Shown piece after piece: positions 56,045-64,000 of a stretch of 64,000 nt of DNA. A program made the position numbers and the translations under genes. The notes under the pieces are model-generated. The model ran no database searches, had not been told where the DNA came from, and saw only the letters and a program-made list of their open reading frames with translations. The stretch spans positions 3,720,001 to 3,784,000 of the forward strand of contig OW818654.1 in NCBI GenBank assembly GCA_942492935.1, read 5' to 3'. This DNA comes from JANJUO01 sp942492935. GTDB lineage: Bacteria > Bacteroidota > Ignavibacteria > Kapaibacteriales > UBA2268. Numbering within the stretch: the first letter of the stretch is position 1; each line of letters opens with the position of its first letter.

Positions 56045-59000
56045 TTATTTAACTATTTTTACTTGTTTTGTAAGTATGATTTCACCGCTGGTTAATACTA
56101 CTGTGTATGTGCCTGCTGGGAAGTCTTTGCTGTTGATTGTCAAGTCATAGTTACCTGCTGCTTTTGTGCCGCTTGCAAGGTTTGCTACTTCTTTTCCGTT
56201 CATGTCATACATTACTACGCTTACGTTCATTGTGTTGCTCAATTTGTAGCTTAATGTACTAATGTTCATCACTGGATTTGGTGTTACTTCATCAAGGAAT
56301 GCGATTCCTTCAAGTCCGTCCATTGTTACTACTTTTTCGTTGCTGTAGCTTGATGAACCATCTAAGTCAACCATTTTCAAACGATATACATAACTGTTGC
56401 CATATTCTACTTTGTTGTCAACTACTGGTCCGTAGTATTTTATTATGCTGCTCTTGCCAGCTGCTGCAATTTCACCGATTTTTGTAAATTCGCTCTTTAC
56501 TTCATTTACGAGGTTTGCGCGTTCTACTTCAAATCTTGCACTGCTCAATTCACTTGCTGTTGACCAGCTTACATCTACTCTCTTACCTGTCTTTGTTGCG
56601 TCAAAGCTTAACAATTCTGTTGGTACTACTACGCCGCCATTGCCTTCAAAGAAGTCCATTGTGCCACGTAATGCACGTTCCATATTGCCAAAATGTCTCC
56701 AATCTAAGCCCAAATAAACTACGTTTCTTTCTAATGTTGTTGTTGCTACGCCAGCGATTCTTGCTTCATCTGGCCAATCTGGATTTGTTACACTTTGATA
56801 ACGCATTGCGATTCTTGAGATTCCTTCACCATTTACGATGTTGAATAAACCAGGTTGTGATTCTTTATCACCAGCTACGCCAGTTGAGATTACATCATGG
56901 ATAAAGTCGCGTGATACTGCAATACCTTTCAATTGTTTGCCTGTATAGAATGCTCCTGCTCCTAATGGATTGCCAGGGAAACGATTTGCTGATCTCAATA
57001 CGTCTGACAAGTATTTGTCATCACTATCTACTGCAGGATTGTTTCTTACCATTTCTTGGCTACCGATTACAAGGTTTTTCTTGTCATCTACTACGCCAGT
57101 GTTCAAATATGTTGCTAAGTCATTCTTTGCTAATCTTGGCATTGTCTTATCATCGCCATCACCATATACTAATGTTCTGTAGATTGTATAGTTTACGGCT
57201 CTTGGTTCCCAACCAGCTCTGTAGAATACATCATAATCATATCTTTTCTTGCTTTCGTCAACTACCCAATTCAATTTCTTCAATCCATCTACTACTGCTT
57301 TTTGGTTCAAGCCAGCTGCTAATTTATCGGCTGTTAATCCAGCTGATGTTAAGTCAACATATTCTTGTGCTGTTACGCCAAGCATTATTGGACTGCGGCG
57401 AACAAAGAATCTTACATATTTTTCTGTCTTGTTGTTTACGTTAAATTCGTCTGATTCACTTACGATTTCTATTTTGTACAATGGGGTTACGTTTGCTGTC
57501 ATTCCTACGAATTGTGGTGCTACACTATAACCTGACAAATCTGAATATGTTTGTGGTACGAATTCTGTGCCCATTCCATTTGCAAGATTAAACTTGATTT
57601 CATTGTTGATGGTTGGAGCAAGGTTCAATGTGATTGTTTCTGTTAATACTTGTGAGTATCCGCCTGTTGGATTTTCTCTATAAATATTTACTGTGAATTT
57701 CTTGTTTGCAAATTCAAAGTTTCCACTATTTCTTACAATACCTTTTACTTCTACTGGTGCAGTTGTCATTATATATTCTGCATCACTGAATGTACCAGCT
57801 GTGGCACGGTATTGTCCAGGTGATGTAATTGTTAATACTTCTGCATCATTGTTGAATAAGTTACCGTTGAATTCAATTGCACCTACATCATATCTTGAAC
57901 CAGCTACGCCTCTTACATTACCATAAATATCACTTAATACTTCTGGTAATCTTTCTCCGCGTTGTGCTAATACACTGCCAATGATTGTACTCTTTACATT
58001 CATAGTTTCTGGAGATTGACCTGTGAATACGATATCACTTGTAAAGTCTCTTGCTGATGTTGAGTTCAATTCATTTTTGCTTTCCATCTGCCATTGACCA
58101 AGTTTCATATATTCATTTCTTGTTCCCATTTCGATGATTTTGCTCTTTGTATCTGCATATACGTGGCGGTATGCTGCTACGTTTGAAGTTCCGAACCAAT
58201 ATACGTTATAATCTGCTGTTACTGTTCCAGTTGTTGGTCCGTGTACGAATACACCTGCTGCTACTTCACTTGCATCACTTATTGTTTTGTCAGTAATTGA
58301 GATTGCATTGTTGTACATTCTTGCATTTGTTGTTTGTTGCAAGCCGATACCTGCTACTAAACCTGTTGTATTTTGATTATCTTCGCCAATCATTATTGTA
58401 TTGTTTGACAAGCTAATTTCTTTCATCATAAATGTTGATACTTTTGGAGTTATCATTCTTGTTAATAAGTCAGCAACTTCGTGGTTTCTTTCTGTAAATA
58501 CATGAATACCTGCACGTAATGTTGTTGCTTTGCTACCTTTGATATTCCAAACTGCATTGCTGATGATTGATACTTTGTCGTTTTTGTGTGGGAAGTATCT
58601 AAATGAACTTCCTTGTGGATAACGATTTTGTGCTTGTTCTACTTTGATACCATAAGCATAATCTTTACCTGTTAAATCATTGATTGTGTTACCACTTACT
58701 TCAATGTTTACGTTGTTGTAGCCAAAGTAGTCTTTGTTACCATTACCACCGATTTGAATACCTGTTGATGCTACGCCACCTACTCCACTGATTCCATAGA
58801 TTGTGTTTCTGTTTACTTTTGTGCCATCTTCGTGACCTAAGAATACACCACCACCGGATACATTAGAAATAACGTTTCCGATTATTTCGATTCCTGAGTT
58901 ATAGTAAGGGTCATAGTCTTGTTTTGCTGCATTTCTTAATGGACCAATACCGAGTGATATTACACCCCAGCCGAAGCCGTTGATTTCATTATTATGGAAT

Positions 59001-61702
59001 TTATTATTCTTGTTCACTAATGTGTCAAGTTTAATCTGTTGAATTCCTTCGATTTTTGATTCTACTTTTACACGGTTTACGATACCAGCTGAGTAGCTTT
59101 GTACACCTGTTTCAAGTAATAATGTATCTGATTGGAAGAAGAAACCATCTACGATTGAGAATGTTGTATTTGGTATCCATACTGAATTCTTAATTGAAGG
59201 TTTGCCATTATCCATCAATACATTTTTAATTGTGATGTTTTGTGAACCTGAATTCAAATAGAATACTGCTCCGTGTGCTGCTGAACCTGGATTCAACATG
59301 AATTTCAATGATTTGTTTGCTCCACCATCAAATGTGATGTAACCAGCACTATTTGAGAATTTTGAGAAGTAACTATTGTCAGTATTTTCTAATTGTACCG
59401 AATATGGGTTTGTGCAACGTAATGACTGACCCAATAAAATACCTTTTCCATTTCCACCAATTAGATTAATTGTTACAGAACCACGTGATACGGCACGTTC
59501 TGCACTTGGTTTGAATGTCAATGTACGATATGTGCCACTTGTTGCATCATAACCTAAACCAAGTATAGTTGTGGACATATCCCAAGCTGGTGCATCAAAA
59601 CTTTTAGCATTTACATTATAAACTGCATCTGTAAATTCAAATGTTGTAGAACCGGCAACTCCATATTTATAAAGTGCATTCATAACTGAATCTATTGATG
59701 GGAAGTTACGTGCTTGTCCAAGTTTAGCTGTTCCTACTGTATAGTTGCCTGTAATACCAGGAACAACAGTAAAGAATATTGTTAATGTATCATCACCTTT
59801 AACTAAGTCATCTGGATGAGAAATTCTCAATGTCATTTTGTAGTTGCCTGGCTTATCCAATAATTCTGGAGGGAAAGCAACTGATTTAAGATTGTAACGA
59901 CCTTGTGGAATATCTTGAACGTTCATATTCCTTTCAATTTTAATACCACTTGGCAATTCTTCGATTGTAATTTTTGTTGGACAGTCCGAAATATCACTCA
60001 CACCCTCGTTTCGTAAAGTTACAGTTGGGCGGAATGGGCGACCAGCAATTATTGTTGAATTTCCTGCAGGAATATCTATTGAATTTGCTGCTGCCTGAAT
60101 CTCATCTCTAATTTCGAATGCAAATCCATAAGGGCTGTCTTCACGTGGGAATCTATCATTATATGGTTCAAGGTCGGTAGCACTCTTCAATACGATTCTA
60201 AACACAGTTTTGTAAACGTCTGGATTGCTAAATGCACTATTTCCAAAATCAATTGTTCTTTTTTCTTTTGGCATAATGATTACTAATGAACCATCTGCTG
60301 TGTCAAAGTTTTTAATGAATTGTTTAACCATTTCGCCTTTTGAGTTGTAAACATCCATATATGCTGTAAATTTTGCAACTGCACGCAAACCAACGTTTTG
60401 AACTTCGCCTTGGAAGGAGATATTCAAACCACGACGATATTTGAAATATCTTGGTTCGCCATTTGTAAGTGGATTTTTAATATCAATTGCTGCAAGGTCA
60501 TTTTCCCAAGAAACAATGAAATTCTTTTGAATCATTTTACCTGGGTCTGCTGCATCTTTTTTGATTACAACAACAAGTTTAAATTCACCACCATTAGGTT
60601 GTTTGAAATTACCTGCTGAACCGTCAGAAGCAGGTCCGCGTGAACTTTGAATTTTATAAACTAAATCAGCTGGTAAAGTAATTTTATCTTGACCAACATT
60701 GATATTAGTGCTACCTGTGATAGGGTCTAAAGCTTCATAAACTATGTCGGATGCTGGTAATGGACCAACTACTCGGAATTGCATTAAAGTACCAACTTTT
60801 TGTGGACCACCAAATTTAACCATAGGTTTTTTGAATTCAGTTGGAATTCCACTTATATTTCTTGTTGTTCCGTTATAAGTTTCGTTTGCTAATAAAATAT
60901 CATCTGGGGCTTTGTTATCAGGGAAAGTTCCTTTTATTGACAAAGTAAAGTCTATCAAATAATCTTCAATTTCACCATAGTTATAGCCATACCAGCCACC
61001 ATAATAAGCTGTATAGTCATAAGCATAACCATTCCAGCAAGCACTTCTTGCATCCATCAAATCAGTGATAGGAGTTCCTGCACTTCCAATGTTATAAGGA
61101 TAATAATAAGAAGACAATATTCTCATTCTTGTTGTTCCCATTTTCTGGTCATCTGGAACTTTATATCTCCATTCGTGTACTTTTTCTGAAGCTGGACCAG
61201 TATAGCAACTTGCTGAAGCATTGTATTTCCAGTCATTGTAGTTTCCACCTTGATAAGTGATTGTTCCAACTTTAATAAATTTACCTGCAGCCACATTTTG
61301 TGGACTATTCAACCATTCGCCTTCTTGGAAAACACCGTCAATATTTAAATCAAGGAATACTCTTATGTTATAAGTGTTGGTATAATTATACATACAATAA
61401 TCTGTACCATTGTAACCATAATAATTTGTATAAACTGAAATTTTAATTCTATACTCGTCACCAGGGGACATTTCAGCTCTATGTGGAAGAGTCTTGTCAA
61501 TACCGACATAACAACCTTCGAATGTACCTGCATTTGTTCCAGCGTATCCTCTGTCTGTTCTACTTTCACGTAGCATTTTAACTTCACCTGAAGCTGATTC
61601 AGAAATCTTTACTTCATGTATTGGAACTGTGAAGTAGTACATATAATATGTACTTGCCCATTTAAGGTAATCATTGTAACACCAAAGCCAAGTCAGTACC
61701 AA
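56045..61702 (-). CDS. Giant surface protein: GEVED, CARDB-like, beta-helix and T9SS domains (main frame, 5' end frameshifted)
   Basis: 1885 residues in this frame. About 90-265: GEVED domain (NIRVFLDLNIDGVFQEGEW ... YGEIEDYLIDFTL). Then a region of Ig/CARDB-like strands, and a right-handed parallel beta-helix at about 800-1080 (NSGIEIIGNVISNVSGGGVF, NVNIEVSGNTINDLTGKDYA). The C-terminus is a T9SS type A domain (DEVTPNPVMNISTLSYKLSN, DFPAGTYTVVLTSGEIILTK). It lacks a signal peptide in its own frame (TTG start, WLWCYNDYLK), because the signal is on the overlapping frame at 61671-61859. The later part looks less AT-rich than the surroundings. Likely an abundant surface or matrix protein; no IS element or inverted repeat to suggest recent arrival. 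Confidence 0.88.
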   Translation of the reverse strand: MVLTWLWCYNDYLKWASTYYMYYFTVPIHEVKISESASGEVKMLRESRTDRGYAGTNAGTFEGCYVGIDKTLPHRAEMSPGDEYRIKISVYTNYYGYNGTDYCMYNYTNTYNIRVFLDLNIDGVFQEGEWLNSPQNVAAGKFIKVGTITYQGGNYNDWKYNASASCYTGPASEKVHEWRYKVPDDQKMGTTRMRILSSYYYPYNIGSAGTPITDLMDARSACWNGYAYDYTAYYGGWYGYNYGEIEDYLIDFTLSIKGTFPDNKAPDDILLANETYNGTTRNISGIPTEFKKPMVKFGGPQKVGTLMQFRVVGPLPASDIVYEALDPITGSTNINVGQDKITLPADLVYKIQSSRGPASDGSAGNFKQPNGGEFKLVVVIKKDAADPGKMIQKNFIVSWENDLAAIDIKNPLTNGEPRYFKYRRGLNISFQGEVQNVGLRAVAKFTAYMDVYNSKGEMVKQFIKNFDTADGSLVIIMPKEKRTIDFGNSAFSNPDVYKTVFRIVLKSATDLEPYNDRFPREDSPYGFAFEIRDEIQAAANSIDIPAGNSTIIAGRPFRPTVTLRNEGVSDISDCPTKITIEELPSGIKIERNMNVQDIPQGRYNLKSVAFPPELLDKPGNYKMTLRISHPDDLVKGDDTLTIFFTVVPGITGNYTVGTAKLGQARNFPSIDSVMNALYKYGVAGSTTFEFTDAVYNVNAKSFDAPAWDMSTTILGLGYDATSGTYRTLTFKPSAERAVSRGSVTINLIGGNGKGILLGQSLRCTNPYSVQLENTDNSYFSKFSNSAGYITFDGGANKSLKFMLNPGSAAHGAVFYLNSGSQNITIKNVLMDNGKPSIKNSVWIPNTTFSIVDGFFFQSDTLLLETGVQSYSAGIVNRVKVESKIEGIQQIKLDTLVNKNNKFHNNEINGFGWGVISLGIGPLRNAAKQDYDPYYNSGIEIIGNVISNVSGGGVFLGHEDGTKVNRNTIYGISGVGGVASTGIQIGGNGNKDYFGYNNVNIEVSGNTINDLTGKDYAYGIKVEQAQNRYPQGSSFRYFPHKNDKVSIISNAVWNIKGSKATTLRAGIHVFTERNHEVADLLTRMITPKVSTFMMKEISLSNNTIMIGEDNQNTTGLVAGIGLQQTTNARMYNNAISITDKTISDASEVAAGVFVHGPTTGTVTADYNVYWFGTSNVAAYRHVYADTKSKIIEMGTRNEYMKLGQWQMESKNELNSTSARDFTSDIVFTGQSPETMNVKSTIIGSVLAQRGERLPEVLSDIYGNVRGVAGSRYDVGAIEFNGNLFNNDAEVLTITSPGQYRATAGTFSDAEYIMTTAPVEVKGIVRNSGNFEFANKKFTVNIYRENPTGGYSQVLTETITLNLAPTINNEIKFNLANGMGTEFVPQTYSDLSGYSVAPQFVGMTANVTPLYKIEIVSESDEFNVNNKTEKYVRFFVRRSPIMLGVTAQEYVDLTSAGLTADKLAAGLNQKAVVDGLKKLNWVVDESKKRYDYDVFYRAGWEPRAVNYTIYRTLVYGDGDDKTMPRLAKNDLATYLNTGVVDDKKNLVIGSQEMVRNNPAVDSDDKYLSDVLRSANRFPGNPLGAGAFYTGKQLKGIAVSRDFIHDVISTGVAGDKESQPGLFNIVNGEGISRIAMRYQSVTNPDWPDEARIAGVATTTLERNVVYLGLDWRHFGNMERALRGTMDFFEGNGGVVVPTELLSFDATKTGKRVDVSWSTASELSSARFEVERANLVNEVKSEFTKIGEIAAAGKSSIIKYYGPVVDNKVEYGNSYVYRLKMVDLDGSSSYSNEKVVTMDGLEGIAFLDEVTPNPVMNISTLSYKLSNTMNVSVVMYDMNGKEVANLASGTKAAGNYDLTINSKDFPAGTYTVVLTSGEIILTKQVKIVK

Positions 61703-61859
61703 ATATTTGTGTATTCGCAGTAACCATTGAGTTATTTGGAATACAATAATTGGTTGGACCCATATCTTGAGAGTTAACAGAACTTAATCCAAAAAATACC
61801 ATTATAAGAGCTAAAACCAAGCTCTTGATACTTTTTGTCATCTGTAAATTCTTTTTCAT
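61671..61859 (-). pseudogene. Signal-peptide segment of the giant T9SS protein, one base out of frame
   Basis: 62 residues. Signal peptide MTKSIKSLVLALIMVFFGLS, then VNSQDMGPTNYCIPNNSMV, a typical start of GEVED proteins, ending at TGA 61671. Deleting one A in the AAA at 61684-61686 joins FGTDLA to WCYNDYLKWAS of the main frame and yields one protein of about 1935 residues. AAAGGTG precedes the ATG at 61859. Confidence 0.8.
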
Positions 61860-62477
61860 AAAAACACCTTTTTAATAAATATTAAAAAAAATAAATCAAA
61901 TAATTAACATTAATTTCAAATTCAAATACAATAACTCAAAAAACAAAAAAATGTTACACAAAGTTAAAAAGAATTTCATTAAAAATAAAAATAATTTAAT
62001 TTTAATAGCTATTTTGTTTAAATTTATTTGTTTTTGATTACTCAAATTTTAATATCGGCAAATTTTAGTTGCTATTATGAATTTTATTAAATAATATTTC
62101 ACGATAATTATGAATTAATTTTCATTTTACATTTAAAATAATAGTTAACAACACAGTACCTTAATAAAAAAATCATACGCAAATTACAACTAAATAAGAT
62201 TAATTTTCAATGAAGTTATGATAATATGACAATAAATTACCTGTAAAAGTTCTATCAATATAATCTTTATGACTTGTATTCAATCTTGCTGGAATTTTTA
62301 TGAAATTAATATTTATTATTAGATTCGCTAAATTTCATATTAATTGCAAAACTGGTATATATCAATCTGAATAAAAATTGCTTATTGATTGCAAAATATC
62401 TTTTTACTATTTTAATTCTATAATTAACAATAATTTCAGTATTCAATAGTTTATATTAATTTAATGGAGGAATTGTT
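61860..62477. other. AT-rich intergenic region upstream of the giant gene
   Basis: No gene recognised. It should hold the divergent promoters for the giant gene and the microprotein at 62478. No exact TAnnTTTG-TTTG pair found. Confidence 0.5.
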
Positions 62478-62582
62478 ATGTCAAAAGAAATGATTACAAA
62501 AAAGGATACTAAAAAGAAACCTACTAAAACTTTAATTGAAAAAAGGAAGGAAAAGCAAGAAAAAAAACAAGGTAAAAAGTAG
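62478..62582 (+). CDS. Lysine-rich 34-residue microprotein
   Basis: ATG 62478 preceded by GGAGG nine bases upstream, the clearest Shine-Dalgarno in the window. MSKEMITKKDTKKKPTKTLI continues EKRKEKQEKKQGKK. 17 of 34 residues are Lys, with ordered Thr-Lys-Lys pattern; no membrane segment. Similar short K-rich proteins occur in Bacteroidota relatives from memory, but I cannot confirm a family. A nucleic-acid- or ribosome-associated role is possible. It lies alone, between the giant gene and fliO. Confidence 0.6.
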   Translation: MSKEMITKKDTKKKPTKTLIEKRKEKQEKKQGKK

Positions 62583-62735
62583 TTAGTTTTAATTCTAATA
62601 TTACATTTAGCAATTTATCCGAAAATATTTTGTGGATAGTAACTTTTAGTTTGTTAGAATTGTTTATAATAATTAATATTTATCAAATTTTCTATATTTG
62701 ATAATAATTAACTCTGTTTTAAAAATGAGTTATAT

Positions 62736-63131
62736 TTAATTACTTTTAGAAAGAGTGGACATAAGAAATGATTTGAATGAAAGCGAATTCTCATCAATAT
62801 TTTGAATTTGATTTGAATTAGTATTTTTATTTTGAGTTTGCATCAACACATTATCAAAAGTTTGTGTAGAAGGTACGTTTGATGATAAATCAGCAAGAGT
62901 ATTTATGCTTTTTTCAGAAACCCCAAGCAATAAAGTTTTATCACCTGCTTTAATTACAAACAACTGATTTTTCGGCTGCAAGGCCATTCTTGATAAGATT
63001 TCCAAGCTAATTCCTGATGATTTCTTCTTTGACTTTGCGGTATATTTTTTAATTAACCAAAACAAAACTCCAAAGAGTGAAACCAACAGCCCCAATGTAG
63101 CAAATGCTCTTAAAATATTTCCATCAAACAT
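62736..63131 (-). CDS. fliO: Flagellar biosynthesis protein FliO
   Basis: 131 residues from ATG 63131, which has GGAG eight bases upstream; a longer frame from 63167 overlaps the spacer to fliN. One membrane helix near the start (AFATLGLLVSLFGVLFWLIK), then LEILSRMALQPKNQLFVIKA with a GDKTLLLGVSEKSI segment typical of the FliO cytoplasmic domain. It sits directly after fliN. It helps assemble the export gate FliP. Confidence 0.85.
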   Translation of the reverse strand: MFDGNILRAFATLGLLVSLFGVLFWLIKKYTAKSKKKSSGISLEILSRMALQPKNQLFVIKAGDKTLLLGVSEKSINTLADLSSNVPSTQTFDNVLMQTQNKNTNSNQIQNIDENSLSFKSFLMSTLSKSN

Positions 63132-63186
63132 AAATTTACTCCGATAAAATAAATATAATACCTGCAATAATAAATAAATTGCAGGA

Positions 63187-63621
63187 TTATTTTTTCAATC
63201 CTCTCAACCTATCTGATGGGTCAACAAGTGTAGTAATACGAATACCAAAGTGCTTGTCGATAACAACAACTTCACCTTCGGCAACTTTTTTTCCGTTAAT
63301 CAAAACATCAACCGGCTCACTGACGAGCTTATCGAATTCAATAACCGAACCTCTTCCCAATCTAAGAATTTCCCTGATAAGCATATTTGTTCTACCGAGT
63401 TCAATAGAAACAGGCAACTGCAAATCATAAAGTAATTCTAATTTCGGATCCAACGGCGAATAAATTGTACCCGTAGTTCCGTAATCTAATTCCGGAAAAT
63501 CCGGTGAAGCAACTCCTCGTCCACCATCACCATCTTGCTCGTCCATATCCAGAGATTCAATATCCAGATCAAGTCCGCCACCAGAAATTAGGGCATCAAT
63601 TTCTTCTTGAGTCATTGTCAT
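63187..63621 (-). CDS. fliN: Flagellar motor switch protein FliN
   Basis: 144 residues. LQLPVSIELGRTNMLIREIL followed by LGRGSVIEFDKLVSEPVDVL and the end VIDKHFGIRITTLVDPSDRL form a complete SpoA (FliN) domain. The N-terminus MTQEEIDALISGGG carries the EIDALIS motif that in FliM/FliY binds CheY or CheC, which is unusual for plain FliN. Part of the C ring. Five bases separate it from fliM. Confidence 0.95.
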   Translation of the reverse strand: MTMTQEEIDALISGGGLDLDIESLDMDEQDGDGGRGVASPDFPELDYGTTGTIYSPLDPKLELLYDLQLPVSIELGRTNMLIREILRLGRGSVIEFDKLVSEPVDVLINGKKVAEGEVVVIDKHFGIRITTLVDPSDRLRGLKK

Positions 63622-63626
63622 AATAA

Positions 63627-64000
63627 TTATTCCTTCTCTTTGTAACTTAAGTCTTCATCTACAAGGTCATCATCAGTAAGAGGTCTAATAACTCTAACTG
63701 CTTTTTTCCCTTCAACACTGCCGGGTCTTGCGGCAAGTTTTCTTTTTCCTGCAATCAATACTTCAATTTCTTGATTGATTCTTTTTGTAAGTTTAATAAC
63801 ATCACCTTCTTTGAGTTCCATAATTTCACCCACAGTTAGCGATGTTTTTCCAAGTTCGGCTATTATCGGCAAATAAGTATTAGATATCTGCTGATTTAAT
63901 ACCTGCATATTTTCTCTGATTCGCTTTGGACTTTGTCTTAATGCAGTAGTTGTTACCTGCTGACGATTCAATTTAGCAAGAACTTCTTCAAGTGCAAAAG
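63627..64000 (-). CDS. fliM: Flagellar motor switch protein FliM, C-terminal part (gene continues beyond window)
   Basis: The frame is open to the window edge, so it is read as the end of a longer protein (FALEEVLAKLNRQQV at the edge). LPIIAELGKTSLTVGEIMEL and KEGDVIKLTKRINQEIEVLI are a SpoA domain. Position before fliN supports fliM. It ends with an acidic tail (DDDLVDEDLSYKEKE). The CheY-binding N-terminus is not visible. Confidence 0.85.
   Translation of the reverse strand, partial: FALEEVLAKLNRQQVTTTALRQSPKRIRENMQVLNQQISNTYLPIIAELGKTSLTVGEIMELKEGDVIKLTKRINQEIEVLIAGKRKLAARPGSVEGKKAVRVIRPLTDDDLVDEDLSYKEKE

Noticed and set aside
56278..57926. Several plus-strand open frames opposite the giant gene
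   Set aside because: They are shadows of the T9SS gene frame, rich in Leu/Ser/His without motifs.

Overview
The window is AT-rich chromosomal DNA from a Gram-negative, flagellated bacterium of the Bacteroidota/Chlorobi branch. The mix fits Kapabacteria- or Ignavibacteria-like lineages best, but I cannot fix the taxon without a search. Three signals support this. Seven genes encode large secreted proteins ending in type IX secretion (T9SS) sorting domains. Several promoters carry the Bacteroidota-type TTTG...TAnnTTTG elements. Classical Bacteroidota families such as DUF2723/GT117 and IgGFc-binding-type proteins are present. A complete-looking flagellar hook/basal-body cluster is unusual for Bacteroidota proper and points to the deeper lineages.

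Layout. 1-2.4 kb: MltD-type lytic transglycosylase with LysM repeats (cut by the window start). 3.0-4.9 kb: polytopic membrane protein and an exported barrel-like protein. 5.1-9.0 kb: a long structured leader with a (TC)32 microsatellite, then two T9SS cargo proteins. 9.2-23 kb: a minus-strand flagellar cluster reading flgB, flgC, unknown, fliE, fliF, fliG, fliH, fliI, fliJ, a motE-like gene, fliK, flgD, a TIGR02530-type gene, flgE. 23-28.7 kb: paralogous lipoproteins, a small damaged gene, dispersed repeats and a 1005-residue IgGFc-binding-type T9SS protein. 28.8-48.5 kb: housekeeping and mixed genes (TrmH methyltransferase, MqnA-like protein, PKD/T9SS protein, U32 peptidase-like protein, Rpn-type nuclease, DUF4160/DUF2442 pair, propeller/thioredoxin pair, ileS, GT2, MBL hydrolase plus Rieske protein, dxs, nuoD). 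48.5-51.8 kb: a second leader-plus-surface-protein module bounded by a direct repeat of the nuoD 3' end. 51.8-55.8 kb: two glycosyltransferases. 56-61.9 kb: a giant GEVED/beta-helix T9SS protein broken by a one-base frameshift. 62.5-64 kb: a lysine-rich microprotein and fliO, fliN and the end of fliM.

How the genes work together. The flagellar genes supply rod, MS ring, switch, export ATPase and hook. The T9SS cargo genes supply surface or secreted proteins. The two glycosyltransferases at 52-56 kb could make and use a polyprenyl-linked sugar donor, perhaps for cargo glycosylation (inference).

The most unusual structure is a two-copy module. Each copy has a homologous promoter region, a long simple-sequence repeat in the leader, a tiny Shine-Dalgarno-preceded ORF, a folded RNA element (a candidate H-type pseudoknot in copy 2), and then a cysteine-rich T9SS protein. 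Copy 2 lies between direct repeats of the nuoD tail, as if inserted at that site. This looks like a contingency-type (phase-variable) surface-protein cassette that I do not recognise as described. Intergenic DNA elsewhere is rich in 33-bp palindromes, a 227-bp dispersed repeat and short tandem repeats.
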